Shown piece after piece: positions 1-8,198 of a DNA stretch of 64,000 bases; the first letter of the stretch is position 1; each line of letters opens with the position of its first letter. The position numbers were made by a program, and so were the translations under genes. The DNA lies in assembly GCF_030412965.1 (NCBI RefSeq), contig NZ_JAUHJQ010000001.1, positions 708,060-772,059 of the forward strand. The letters run 5' to 3'. The notes beneath the pieces were generated by a model. The model was given only the letters and a program-made list of their open reading frames with translations. It searched no databases and was not told where the DNA came from. This stretch comes from Nocardioides oceani (GTDB lineage Bacteria > Actinomycetota > Actinomycetes > Propionibacteriales > Nocardioidaceae).

Positions 1-1
1 G

Positions 2-1798
2 GAGCCGACCCCCGTGGCCGAGCCGGAGAGCCAGGAGTCGCTGCTCGACATCGCGGTCGGCCACATGATCGGCCAGGGCCCGCCCGCGCACCAGGTGTGG
101 CTGCCGCCGCTGGACGTCCCCGACACCCTCGACGAGCTGATGTCGGACCTCGTCGAGGACCCCGAGGTGGGCCTGGTCGCGCCGGCGTGGCGCGACCTCG
201 GCGGCCTGGTCGTCCCCCTCGGCACGGTCGACCGGCCGCGCGAGCAGCGCCGCGACACCCTGACCGTCAACCTCAGCGGCGCGGGCGGGCACGTCGCGAT
301 CGTCGGCGGGCCGCGCTCGGGCAAGAGCACCCTGCTGCGCACGGTCGTCACGAGCATGTCGCTCACGACGACGCCGCTGGAGAGCCAGTTCTTCGTCCTG
401 GACTTCGGCGGCGGGACGTTCGCGCCGATGACCGCGCTGCCCCACGTCGCCGGCGTCGGCAGCCGCTCCGAGCCCGACGTCGTACGCCGGATCCTCGCCG
501 AGGTGCGCGGCATCGTCGACCGCCGCGAGGCGTACTTCCGCGCGAACGGCATCGACTCGATCGAGACCTACCGCTCGCGCCGCGCGGCCGGCCGCGTGGA
601 CGACGGGTACGGCGACGTGTTCCTCGTCGTCGACGGCTGGAGCACGATCCGCGCCGACTTCGACGACCTCGAGCTGGAGATCCAGCAGCTGGCCACCCGC
701 GGCCTGACCTTCGGCTTCCACGTGGTCGCCGGCGCGACGCGCTGGGCGGACTTCCGCGCGGCGATGCGGGACATGTTCGGCACCCGCCTGGAGCTGCGGC
801 TCGGCGACGCCATGGACTCCGAGATCGACCGCAAGATCGCCCAGCTGGTCCCCGCCGGCCGGCCCGGTCGCGGTCTCGTGCCCGGGAAGCTGCACTTCCT
901 CGGGGCGCTGCCCCGCATCGACGGCACCCCGGACTCCGAGAGCCTCGGCGACGGCGTCGACGACCTGGTCAAGCGGGTGGCCGCGGCCTGGCCCGGCCCC
1001 GACGGTCCCAAGCTGCGGCTGCTCCCCGAGCGGATCGAGCTCGCCGAGGTCCGCCGGCTGGCGGGCGCCGACGCCTCGACGCCGCCCGCGGAGGTCGCCG
1101 ACCGGCGCATCCTCCTCGGCATCAACGAGAAGGAGCTCGCTCCCGTCGGGATCGACCCCGACACCGAGCCGCACCTGCTCGTCTTCGGCGACGGCCAGTC
1201 CGGGAAGAGCTCGGTGCTGCGCGCCTACCTCCAGGAGGTCATGCGCACCCGCAGCCCGCAGCAGGCGCAGATCGCGGTGGTCGACTACCGGCGCTCGCTG
1301 CTCGGCGAGGTGCCGGAGGAGTACCTCCTCAACTACCTGACCTCCGCCACCCAGGCCCAGCCCGCCCTGCGCGACCTCGCGACGTACCTGGAGAACCGGA
1401 TCCCCGGGCCCGACGTCACCCCCGACCAGCTGCGCAACCGCAGCTGGTGGACCGGCGCGGAGGTCTTCGTCGTGGTCGACGACTACGACCTCGTGGCCAC
1501 TCAGCAGTCCTCGCCGGTGGCCGCCCTGCAGCCGCTCATGGCCCAGGCCCGCGACGTCGGCCTGCACGTCGTGGTGGCCCGCCGCTCCGGCGGTGCGTCG
1601 CGCGCGCTCTACGAGCCGGTCATCCAGTCGATGCGCGACCTCGCGATGCCCGGCCTGCTGCTGTCGGGCAGCCCCGACGAGGGCCCGCTGCTCGGCAACC
1701 TGCGGCCCATGCCGGCGCTCGCCGGTCGCGGCCGCCTGCTGACCCGCGACCGGGGGGTCGACGTGGTGCAGACGGCGTGGACGGAGATGACGCTCTGA
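2..1798 (+). CDS. eccC: Type VII (ESX) secretion ATPase EccC, C-terminal part (5' truncated by window)
   Basis: FtsK/SpoIIIE-type ATPase that drives export of WXG100-family substrates through the ESX membrane complex. The frame is open to the left window edge, so the GTG at 14 is probably internal and the N-terminal membrane segments and first ATPase domain are missing. Two ATPase modules are visible: Walker A GPRSGKST at about residue 99 of the visible protein with FFVLDFGGG and VFLVVDGW strands after it, and a second P-loop GDGQSGKSS near residue 394 with VFVVVDDYD after it. This tandem layout matches domains 2 and 3 of EccC, where the last domain binds the substrate signal. ESX-like small proteins are encoded about 7.6 kb downstream. 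Confidence in the family is high; which ESX subtype cannot be told. Confidence 0.93.
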   Translation, partial: EPTPVAEPESQESLLDIAVGHMIGQGPPAHQVWLPPLDVPDTLDELMSDLVEDPEVGLVAPAWRDLGGLVVPLGTVDRPREQRRDTLTVNLSGAGGHVAIVGGPRSGKSTLLRTVVTSMSLTTTPLESQFFVLDFGGGTFAPMTALPHVAGVGSRSEPDVVRRILAEVRGIVDRREAYFRANGIDSIETYRSRRAAGRVDDGYGDVFLVVDGWSTIRADFDDLELEIQQLATRGLTFGFHVVAGATRWADFRAAMRDMFGTRLELRLGDAMDSEIDRKIAQLVPAGRPGRGLVPGKLHFLGALPRIDGTPDSESLGDGVDDLVKRVAAAWPGPDGPKLRLLPERIELAEVRRLAGADASTPPAEVADRRILLGINEKELAPVGIDPDTEPHLLVFGDGQSGKSSVLRAYLQEVMRTRSPQQAQIAVVDYRRSLLGEVPEEYLLNYLTSATQAQPALRDLATYLENRIPGPDVTPDQLRNRSWWTGAEVFVVVDDYDLVATQQSSPVAALQPLMAQARDVGLHVVVARRSGGASRALYEPVIQSMRDLAMPGLLLSGSPDEGPLLGNLRPMPALAGRGRLLTRDRGVDVVQTAWTEMTL

Positions 1799-1828
1799 GC
1801 CCCTCCGGGGGCCGGGCCGGCGGCCCGC

Positions 1829-2302
1829 TCAGACGTGGGTGTGGCTGCCCGGTCCGCTGATCTTGAGGCTGGGCACGTCGTCCATGCTCCAGGTCATCTC
1901 GTAGGTGCGGCGGTAGCCGGTGTGGGCCACCCGCCACCCGGCCGGGGTGCGGACGTAGCGGTCGGTGTAGATCGCGGCGCCCTCGAGCACGAAGCGGAAC
2001 ACCTCGACGATGACCTTGTCCTGGAGGTACCAGTGCCCGGTGGCGCGGTCGCCCTCGACGGTGATCTCGGGGTGGTGGGCCTGGTGGAGGGTGATCATCC
2101 CCTCCACGACGTTCTCCCGCATGTAGCCCACCAGGGCGCTGCGGTCGGCGAAGGCCAGGCCGTTGTAGTCGCCGGTCGCCTCCGGGACGAAGCACTGCTC
2201 GAACTCGTCCCACTGCTTGGTGTCGAGCGTGCGCAGGTAGCGGTACTTCAGCCGGCAGATCTCGTCCACGTCGGAGCTGGTCACCGGTGCAACGTAGATC
2301 AC
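1829..2302 (-). CDS. SnoaL-like (NTF2-fold) domain protein
   Basis: About 157 aa, a single cone-shaped SnoaL-like domain. The pattern (helical EICRLKYRYLRTLDTKQWDEFEQCF start, then FADRSALVGYMRENV and a C-terminal GWRVAHTGYRRTYE strand) resembles members found next to polyketide, steroid or dehydratase functions. No specific substrate can be assigned. The start is uncertain: GTG at 2302 (VIYVAPVTSS) or GTG at 2284 (VTSSDVDE), which gives 151 aa and fits family N-termini; no convincing ribosome binding site precedes either. It is convergent with the ESX ATPase gene and diverges from the small gene at 2426. Confidence 0.75.
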   Translation of the reverse strand: MIYVAPVTSSDVDEICRLKYRYLRTLDTKQWDEFEQCFVPEATGDYNGLAFADRSALVGYMRENVVEGMITLHQAHHPEITVEGDRATGHWYLQDKVIVEVFRFVLEGAAIYTDRYVRTPAGWRVAHTGYRRTYEMTWSMDDVPSLKISGPGSHTHV

Positions 2303-2425
2303 ACCGTGGCCCGCTGTCGTGGAACCTGGATGTAACCGCGCGTCAACCCCCGCGCGACCTCGGCCCCTCAGGCTGGTCCCACCCCGATCGACCACCCCGA
2401 TCGACCAGCCGTAGAGGAGGCCGTC

Positions 2426-2617
2426 ATGGAGAACCCCATCGCGATCGACCCCACCACCCCCATCGACCACAGGCTCGAGCAGATCCGGGCCCAGCGCGCG
2501 GCCCTCCGCCTGCGCCACTCCCAGGCGCTCGCCCGCCTGATGGAGGAGCGCGAGGACCTGCGCGGCGTGCACGCGCTCGCCGACTTCGTCGACGATTCCC
2601 TGCGCTGGTCCGCCTGA
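2426..2617 (+). CDS. Small hypothetical protein, 63 aa
   Basis: Not recognised. A strong Shine-Dalgarno sequence (GTAGAGGAGGCC) lies just before the ATG, which supports translation. The product is charged and helical in the middle (IRAQRAALRLRHSQALARLMEEREDL), without signal peptide or membrane segment. It stands alone between a divergent SnoaL-like gene and a leaderless gene at 2727. Confidence 0.6.
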   Translation: MENPIAIDPTTPIDHRLEQIRAQRAALRLRHSQALARLMEEREDLRGVHALADFVDDSLRWSA

Positions 2618-2713
2618 ACGGCGGCCCCCTTCCCGGCACCGTGGGCCGGGCTCCGACCGTCGGGTCCGGGGCCCGGCCCTCGTCGTACCCTCCTGCACCG
2701 ACCCGGCGATCGC

Positions 2714-2719
2714 TAGGGT
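2714..2719 (+). promoter_or_regulatory. -10 box TAGGGT of a leaderless gene
   Basis: TAGGGT sits 7 nt before the GTG at 2727, and there is no Shine-Dalgarno sequence in between. In actinobacteria this spacing puts the transcription start on the start codon. The same hexamer and spacing recur at 8186, 36317, 48338 and 49608. Confidence 0.6.
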
Positions 2720-2726
2720 CGGCACC

Positions 2727-3029
2727 GTGATCTTCAAGCGGGTCGGGGACGGACGGCCCTACCCCGAGCACGGCCTGGACGCCCGCGGGTGGTCGGCGCT
2801 GCCGCCACGCCAGGTCCGGCTCGACCAGCTGGTCACGACCAAGGACACCCTGCAGCTGGCGGCGCTGCTCGACGAGGACTCGACGTTCTACGGCGACCTC
2901 TTCGCCCACGTCGTGCTGTGGCGGGGCGAGTACTACCTCGAGGACGGGCTGCACCGCGCCCTGCGCGCGGCCCTCCACCAGCGCAACGTGCTGCACGCGC
3001 GCGTGCACACCATGGACGGGAGCGCCTAG
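2727..3029 (+). CDS. Conserved actinobacterial ~100-aa protein, ParB/VapB-antitoxin-like
   Basis: A compact 100-aa protein starting MIFKRVGDGRPYPEHGL. The segment VRLDQLVTTKDTLQLAALL followed by YYLEDGLHRALRAAL resembles the start of a ParB/Srx-like fold, where a DGHHR-type turn binds nucleotide. As I recall, similar proteins are often named as VapB-family antitoxins in actinobacterial genomes, but no VapC-like toxin gene is adjacent. Its stop overlaps by one base the GTG of the LytR_C gene, so the two are one transcription unit and probably work together. The start is fixed by a leaderless -10 box. Function unknown. Confidence 0.7.
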   Translation: MIFKRVGDGRPYPEHGLDARGWSALPPRQVRLDQLVTTKDTLQLAALLDEDSTFYGDLFAHVVLWRGEYYLEDGLHRALRAALHQRNVLHARVHTMDGSA

Positions 3030-3553
3030 TGGACGGGTCGCGTGGAGGCATCGACGGGCGGGTCCGCACGCTGCTGACCCTCGGGGTGCTCTCGCTCCTG
3101 CTCCTCGGCGGGGCGGCGTGGGGGTGGTCGGCGCTGACCGAGCCCGTCCCCGGCGCGGTCGACAGCCCCACCTGCGTCGACACCGACGTCACGGCGGGCA
3201 GCCGGCTCTTCGCCGACCAGGTCGTCGTGAGCGTGCTCAACGCCGGCGACCGTGAGGGGCTCGCCGGGCAGACGATGCAGGTGCTGGTCGACGGCGGGTT
3301 CGTCCAGGGCGACACCGGCAACGCCCCGAACGGCACCGAGGTCGCCGTCGCCCAGATCTGGGCCGACACCCCGGCCCACCCGGCGGTCCGCCTGGTCGCG
3401 AGCCGCCTCGGCCCCGAGGCGGAGGTCGTACGCCGCGACTCCACCGAGCCCGGCGTGACCGTCGTCGTGGGCGACGGCTTCGAGGAGCTCGTCGAGGGCA
3501 AGGAGTCGGTCCGCGTCCGCCGCGACTCGGTCGTCTGCAGCCCGCCGGGCTAG
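3029..3553 (+). CDS. LytR C-terminal (LytR_C) domain membrane-anchored protein
   Basis: 174 aa from a GTG overlapping the upstream stop (TAGTG). An N-terminal transmembrane segment (residues about 11-31, LLTLGVLSLLLLGGAAWGWSAL) is followed by an extracytoplasmic domain with VVVSVLNAGDREGLAGQTMQVLVDGGF, the hallmark of the LytR_C domain found at the end of LytR-CpsA-Psr ligases and as free-standing proteins. The catalytic LCP domain is absent, so it is probably an envelope accessory protein. Its stop codon shares the palindrome CTAG with the stop of the convergent antiporter gene. Confidence 0.82.
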   Translation: MDGSRGGIDGRVRTLLTLGVLSLLLLGGAAWGWSALTEPVPGAVDSPTCVDTDVTAGSRLFADQVVVSVLNAGDREGLAGQTMQVLVDGGFVQGDTGNAPNGTEVAVAQIWADTPAHPAVRLVASRLGPEAEVVRRDSTEPGVTVVVGDGFEELVEGKESVRVRRDSVVCSPPG

Positions 3554-5061
3554 CGGCGCTCGGGCGCCCGGTCGTCGAGCCACTGCGCGAGCCGGCCGCC
3601 GAGGGAGACCGCCCGCAGCCGCTGCTCGGTCCGCTCGCGGATCTTGCGCGGCGTCACGACGAGGAGCTCGTCGCCCCGGCGCAGGACGGTGCGGTGCTCG
3701 GGGACGATCGTCTCCCCCTCGCGGATGACCATCGAGACCGAGGCGCCCTTGGGCAGCCGCAGCTCGCCGACCTCCACCCCGTGCATGAGCGAGCGCGGGC
3801 TGATCGTGACCTGCAGCAGGTCGGCGGCGATCCGCTCCAGCGGGGCCGCCTCGAGGTCGAGGTCGCGCGGCTCGGACCGGCGCGTGACCCGCAGCAGGCG
3901 GGCGACCAGCGGCAGCGTCGGACCGGTCAGCAGGGTGTAGATGACGACCAGCACGAAGACGATGTCGAAGAGCCGCTCGGCGTCGTCGATCCCCTCGGCG
4001 AGCGGGATGGTCGTGAAGACGATCGGCACAGCCCCGCGCAGGCCGGCCCAGGAGATGAATGCCAGCTCGCGCGCCGGCATCCGCTGCACCAGGCCGCACG
4101 CGGCCACCGAGAGCGGCCGGGCCACGAAGGTGAGGACGAGGCCGGAGGCGAACGCGAGGCCGACGACGTCCCAGCCGATCCGGCCCGGGGAGAGCAGCAG
4201 CCCGAGCATCACGAACAGGCCGATCTGCGCGATCCAGGCGATGCCCTCGGAGAACGACCGGGTGGCGGCCCGGTGGGGCAGCTCGGCGTTGCCGAGCACC
4301 AGCGCGGCGACGTACACCGCAGCGAAGCCGGAGGCGTGGACGGCGGCGCCGGTGCCGTAGGCCAGGACGGTCAGGCACAGGATCGCGATCGGGTAGAGGC
4401 CGGAGGACGGGAGCGCCGCGCGCCGCATCACCCAGGCGCCGCCGAAGCCGACGGCCAGGCCGATCGCGACACCCGCGACCAGCTCGAAGACGATCAGCGC
4501 CAGCATCGCGAGCGGGCCGTCCTCGGCGGCCGCGCCGGTCGAGATCAGCACGACCAGCACGACGACCGGGGCGTCGTTGAGGCCCGACTCCGCCTCGAGC
4601 GCCCCGGTGAGGCGCCGTGGGAGGGGCACCGCGCGGAGCACCGAGAATACCGCCGCGGCGTCGGTCGCCGAGGTGGCGGCGCCCAGCAGCACGGCCAGCT
4701 GCCAGTCCAGCCCGAGCAGGTAGTGCGCCGCGGAGGCGACCACGCCCACCGAGATCGCGACGCCCAACGTCGACAGCGCCACGCCCAGGCGCATGGCCGG
4801 CCGGATCTCGCGCCAGTTCGTGGTCAGCCCGCCCTCGGCCAGGATGACGACGAGCGCGCCGAAGCCGAGCGCGTGCGCGAGCTGCGCGTCCTCGAACTCG
4901 ATGCCGAGGCCGGCCTCGCCGAGCAGCACGCCCATGAGCAGGTAGATGAGCAGGCTGGGCAGGCCGGCGCGGCTCGAGGCGCGCACCGCGAGGACGGCCA
5001 GGAAGGTGACGGCCGAGCCGACCAGCAGGAAGACGTCCAGCTGATGGGCGTCGAACGTCAT
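3550..5061 (-). CDS. K+(Na+)/H+ antiporter, CPA1 family with TrkA_C domain
   Basis: 503-aa integral membrane protein of the NhaP2/CvrA type. About 12-13 hydrophobic helices span residues 10-385, including conserved features such as ESGLNDAPVVVL (the ND pair of the ion-binding helix) and SWAGLRGAVPIV. The C-terminal cytoplasmic part (about 395-490, GVEVGELRLPKGASVSMVIREG...LLRRGDELLVVTP) is a TrkA_C/RCK-C regulatory domain, typical of the K+/H+-selective branch. The ATG is preceded by AGAGGTGA, with a TAGACT box further upstream. Convergent with the LytR_C gene; the stops overlap by 4 nt. Confidence 0.9.
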   Translation of the reverse strand: MTFDAHQLDVFLLVGSAVTFLAVLAVRASSRAGLPSLLIYLLMGVLLGEAGLGIEFEDAQLAHALGFGALVVILAEGGLTTNWREIRPAMRLGVALSTLGVAISVGVVASAAHYLLGLDWQLAVLLGAATSATDAAAVFSVLRAVPLPRRLTGALEAESGLNDAPVVVLVVLISTGAAAEDGPLAMLALIVFELVAGVAIGLAVGFGGAWVMRRAALPSSGLYPIAILCLTVLAYGTGAAVHASGFAAVYVAALVLGNAELPHRAATRSFSEGIAWIAQIGLFVMLGLLLSPGRIGWDVVGLAFASGLVLTFVARPLSVAACGLVQRMPARELAFISWAGLRGAVPIVFTTIPLAEGIDDAERLFDIVFVLVVIYTLLTGPTLPLVARLLRVTRRSEPRDLDLEAAPLERIAADLLQVTISPRSLMHGVEVGELRLPKGASVSMVIREGETIVPEHRTVLRRGDELLVVTPRKIRERTEQRLRAVSLGGRLAQWLDDRAPERR

Positions 5062-5121
5062 GTCACCTCTGCGGGTCGGGGCGGCGGATCCGCAGTCTAC
5101 CGGCCCGGGAGGGTGCCCCGA

Positions 5122-6189
5122 TCAGGTCGTGGGGGTGTAGCCCGGCCGCCCCGAGGCGTCCCACTCCTCCCAGAACGACGTGAACTCCTCGCCGAGGAAG
5201 GGGTCGCCGCCGGTCATCATGATCCCGCCCCGGCGCACCGTCCAGTCCCACGGCGCGAGCTCCTGGGCGGTGGCCAGGTGGGCGCGGGCGGCGTCGGTGC
5301 GGCCGGTGCGCTGGAGGTGCGCGGCGACCCGCCGCTCGGCCAGCGCGAGCTGCTCGGCGTCGGTGCGCTCGGGCATCGGGGCGTCGGCGCTCGCGGGCAG
5401 CTGGCCCTCGCGGGCCCACCGCCGCAGCAGGTCGTGGTGCTGCTCGCTGCCGATCTTGGTGAACGCCACGAACTGGTCGTCGCCCGGGGCGATCGTCGGC
5501 GGCTTGACGATCCGGTCGTCCTCGTCGACCCACACGACCGACGGGACGTTGGTGATGCCGTACCGCTCGGCGGTGACGTGGGCGGTGTCGACCGCGACGG
5601 GGTACGTCGGCGCGCCGGCCTCGATCCACGGGCGGGAGTCCTCGGGGTCGGCGTCGAGCGCGACCGAGAACACCTTGAGGCCGGTGTCGGCTAGCTCGTC
5701 CTGCAGCTGCTGCCACCCCGCCAGCTCGTGCCGGCACCCGCACCAGGACGCCCAGGTGACCAGCACGCGCTTGTGGCCCGACAGGTCGTCGAAGGAGACC
5801 GGGTTGCCGTCGACGTCCGGCAGCACCAGGCTCGGCGCCCGGCCGTCGCCGAGGTCCCGCGCCCGGGCCGCGGCGCTCGGGGCGAGCGCGACGACCGGTC
5901 GCTCGGCGTCGTCGAGGTCCGAGGCGACCAGCAGGCCGAGTGCGTCCGCCCAGGCGGCGAGGTCGACCAGGTCCGGGTCCTCGGGGTCCGCGACGGTCCG
6001 CCCCAGGAGCGGGACACACGTCTCGTCCCGGCACAGCCCCACCGGCTTCAGCACCCAGCCGGTCGCCGCCGCGAGGACGCCCGCGTCGACCCGCAGCGGG
6101 TCCCCCGCGCGCGTCGGCAGGAGGTGCTCGGCGCCGTCGACGTCGATCAGCACGAGGGACGGTCCGGGACCGGTCGCAGCGGTGGCCAT
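5122..6189 (-). CDS. TlpA/ResA-like thioredoxin-domain protein with CxC active site
   Basis: 355 aa. A central redoxin domain (about residues 117-235) starts APSLVLPDVDGNPVSFDDLSGHKRVLVTWASWC and continues to the cis-proline strand ITNVPSVVWVD. The usual CxxC is replaced by C150-G-C152 (SWCGCRHEL). The N-terminal 110 residues hold another Cys pair (C53, C58) in LCRDETCVP. The C-terminal part is helical and TPR-like. There is no signal peptide, so it is probably cytoplasmic. It diverges from a flavoprotein gene and shares a 46-bp intergenic region carrying a KstR-type operator, so a link to sterol or steroid catabolism is inferred. The redox partner is unknown. Confidence 0.8.
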   Translation of the reverse strand: MATAATGPGPSLVLIDVDGAEHLLPTRAGDPLRVDAGVLAAATGWVLKPVGLCRDETCVPLLGRTVADPEDPDLVDLAAWADALGLLVASDLDDAERPVVALAPSAAARARDLGDGRAPSLVLPDVDGNPVSFDDLSGHKRVLVTWASWCGCRHELAGWQQLQDELADTGLKVFSVALDADPEDSRPWIEAGAPTYPVAVDTAHVTAERYGITNVPSVVWVDEDDRIVKPPTIAPGDDQFVAFTKIGSEQHHDLLRRWAREGQLPASADAPMPERTDAEQLALAERRVAAHLQRTGRTDAARAHLATAQELAPWDWTVRRGGIMMTGGDPFLGEEFTSFWEEWDASGRPGYTPTT

Positions 6190-6211
6190 GGACGCGAGGA
6201 TCGCACGGAAC

Positions 6212-6225
6212 TGGAACTTGTTCTA
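6212..6225. promoter_or_regulatory. KstR-type operator (TNNAACNNGTTNNA)
   Basis: On the minus strand the site reads TAGAACAAGTTCCA, an exact match to the 14-bp KstR motif TNNAACNNGTTNNA reported for the mycobacterial cholesterol regulon. It lies in the 46-bp gap between two divergent genes and overlaps the -10 box of the rightward one. Repression of both genes, relieved by a sterol-derived CoA thioester, is inferred. No kstR gene is in the window. Confidence 0.65.
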
Positions 6226-6229
6226 GATT
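6224..6229 (+). promoter_or_regulatory. -10 box TAGATT, leaderless flavoprotein promoter
   Basis: TAGATT ends 6 nt before the ATG at 6236, so the transcript is predicted to start at the A of the start codon. It overlaps the KstR-type operator by two bases, so a bound repressor would cover the promoter. Confidence 0.55.
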
Positions 6230-6235
6230 CTGCGC

Positions 6236-7744
6236 ATGACTGCGACGACCCCCGACAGCGCGACCAAGGGCACCGAGGTCCCGGCGACGATCCCGGCCTC
6301 CTCGCTGCCGGCCGACACCCCGGCGTACGACGTCGTGGTGGTCGGCTTCGGGATCGCCGGCGGCTGCGCGGCGCTCGAGGCTGCCCGGGCCGGTGCACGG
6401 GTGCTGGTGCTCGAGCGGGCCGCGGTCCACGGCGGCACCTCAAGCCTGTCCGGCGGCCACTTCTACCTCGGCGGCGGGACCGCGGTGCAGCAGGCGACCG
6501 GCCACGAGGACTCCGTCGAGGAGATGTACAAGTACCTCGTCGCGGTCTCCAAGGAGCCCGAGCACGACAAGATCCGCGCCTACTGCGAGGGGTCGGTCGA
6601 GCACTTCGACTGGCTCGAGGGCCTCGGCTTCGAGTTCGAGCGGTCCTACTACCCGGAGAAGGCCGTCATCCAGCCCGGCACCCAGGGTCTGATGTACACC
6701 GGCAGCGAGAAGGTCTGGCCCTACCGCGACCAGGCCCGGCCCGCACCCCGCGGTCACAAGGTGCCGGTCGCCGGCGACACCGAGGGCACCAAGATGGTCA
6801 TGGACCTGCTCCGCGACCGGCTCGACGACGCGGGTGTCGAGGTCCGCTACGAGACCGGCGCGACCCACCTCGTCGTCGGCGAGGGCCCCGACGGCCAGGA
6901 GGCCGTGCAGGGCGTCGCCTGGCGGTCCTTCGAGACCACCGGCCACGTGCGCGCCGGCGGCGTCGTGCTCGCCGCGGGGGGGTTCGTGATGAACCCCGAC
7001 ATGGTCGCCGAGCACACCCCGAAGCTGGCCGAGAAGCCGTTCGTGCTCGGCTCGACGTACGACGACGGCCTGGGCATCCGGCTCGGCCGGTCGGTCGGCG
7101 CGGAGCTCAAGCACATGGACGAGCCGTTCGTCACCGCACCGTTCTACCCGCCGTCGGTGCTGCTGACGGGCGTGATCGTCAACCGCGAGGGCAGGCGGTT
7201 CGTGGCCGAGGACTCCTACCACTCGCGCACGTCGCAGTTCGTCGTCGAGCAGCCCGGCTCCGCGGCGTACCTCGTCGTCGACAGCGAGCACGTCGAGTAC
7301 GCCAAGTACCCCCTCGTCCCCCTCATCGACGGCTACGAGACCGTCGCCGAGCTGGAGGAGGCGCTCGAGCTGCCGACCGGGTCGGTGCAGGAGACGCTCG
7401 ACCGCTACAACGACGCGGCCGACCGCGGCGAGGACCCCGACTTCCACAAGCACCCCGACTGGCTCGCCTCCCAGCGGGTCGGCCCCTGGGCCGTCTTCGA
7501 CCTGACGCTCGGCAAGGCGATCTACGCCGGCTTCACCCTCGGCGGCATCCGGACCACCGTCGACGGGGAGGCCCAGCGCCCCGACGGCTCGGTCGTCCCC
7601 GGCCTGTACGCCGCCGGCGCCTGCGCCTCCAACCTCGCCCAGGACGGCAAGGGCTACTGCTCGGGCACCCAGCTCGGCGAGGGCTCGTTCTTCGGCCGCC
7701 GTGCCGGCGTCGCCGCCGCCCGCGCCCGCGTCACCTCCGCCTGA
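6236..7744 (+). CDS. FAD-binding dehydrogenase, 3-ketosteroid dehydrogenase / fumarate reductase flavoprotein family
   Basis: 502 aa. Dinucleotide motif VVVVGFGIAGGCAALEAARAG near residue 34, then ERAAVHGGTSSLSGG (FAD pyrophosphate contact), a second FAD strand GGVVLAAGGFVMNPDM, and a C-terminal GLYAAGACASNLAQDGKGYCSGTQLGEGSFFGR. This is the FAD_binding_2 fold shared by KstD-like enzymes and fumarate reductases. The KstR-type operator over its promoter favours a role in steroid or sterol-derived substrate oxidation, but the substrate cannot be read from sequence. Predicted leaderless start. The palindromic repeat array follows directly after the stop. Confidence 0.82.
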   Translation: MTATTPDSATKGTEVPATIPASSLPADTPAYDVVVVGFGIAGGCAALEAARAGARVLVLERAAVHGGTSSLSGGHFYLGGGTAVQQATGHEDSVEEMYKYLVAVSKEPEHDKIRAYCEGSVEHFDWLEGLGFEFERSYYPEKAVIQPGTQGLMYTGSEKVWPYRDQARPAPRGHKVPVAGDTEGTKMVMDLLRDRLDDAGVEVRYETGATHLVVGEGPDGQEAVQGVAWRSFETTGHVRAGGVVLAAGGFVMNPDMVAEHTPKLAEKPFVLGSTYDDGLGIRLGRSVGAELKHMDEPFVTAPFYPPSVLLTGVIVNREGRRFVAEDSYHSRTSQFVVEQPGSAAYLVVDSEHVEYAKYPLVPLIDGYETVAELEEALELPTGSVQETLDRYNDAADRGEDPDFHKHPDWLASQRVGPWAVFDLTLGKAIYAGFTLGGIRTTVDGEAQRPDGSVVPGLYAAGACASNLAQDGKGYCSGTQLGEGSFFGRRAGVAAARARVTSA

Positions 7745-7750
7745 ACCCCC

Positions 7751-8161
7751 GCTGGTCGAGCAGCGAGCCCCGGCGAGCACCGCTGGTCGAGCAGCGAGCC
7801 CCGGCGAGCGTCGTCGAGACCCCGCCACCGTCCCCACGCCCTGCCCCTCACCGGGTCTCGACGACGTCGGGCCTGGCGGCCCTCCTGCTCGACCAGCAGT
7901 ACGCCACCCCCGCTGGTCGAGCAGCGAGCCCCGGCGAGCGTCGTCGAGACCCCGCCACCGTCCCCACGCCCTGCCCCCATCACCGGGTCTCGACGACGTC
8001 GGGCCTGGCGGCCCTCCTGCTCGACCAGCAGTACGCCACCCCCGCTGGTCGAGCAGCGAGCCCCGGCGAGCGTCTTCGAGACCCCTCCACCGTCCCCACG
8101 CCCTGCCCACCTCACCGGGTCTCGACGACGTCGGGCCCGGCGGCCCTCCTGCTCGACCAGC
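7751..8161. repeat. Array of three ~130-bp palindromic repeats plus a partial copy
   Basis: Three near-identical units begin at about 7782, 7912 and 8044. Each opens with GCTGGTCGAGCAG, then GTCGTCGAGACCC, a C-rich centre, GGGTCTCGACGACG, and closes with CTGCTCGACCAGC, so each can fold into a long hairpin with two paired segments and mismatched parts between. A partial left arm at 7751-7780 precedes them. Unit three carries a GTCGTC to GTCTTC change. Frames running through this stretch are repeat artefacts. As I recall, the TGGTCGAGCAG...TCGAGACC core is common between genes of Nocardioides-type genomes. It fills the 454-base gap between the two genes. Confidence 0.9.
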
Positions 8162-8185
8162 GGGGGCGGCGGGCGCGGTGGACCG

Positions 8186-8191
8186 TAGGGT
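8186..8191 (+). promoter_or_regulatory. -10 box TAGGGT of leaderless aminotransferase gene
   Basis: TAGGGT 7 nt before the GTG at 8199, with no Shine-Dalgarno sequence. It lies immediately beyond the last palindromic repeat. Confidence 0.6.
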
Positions 8192-8198
8192 CGGCGCC

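Noticed and set aside
2727-3553. VapBC toxin-antitoxin pair
   Set aside because: The small protein resembles some entries named VapB, but the next gene is a LytR_C membrane protein, not a PIN-domain toxin.
7745-8198. CRISPR array
   Set aside because: Repeats are ~130 bp, self-complementary and tandem with no unique spacers, so it is a palindromic repeat array.
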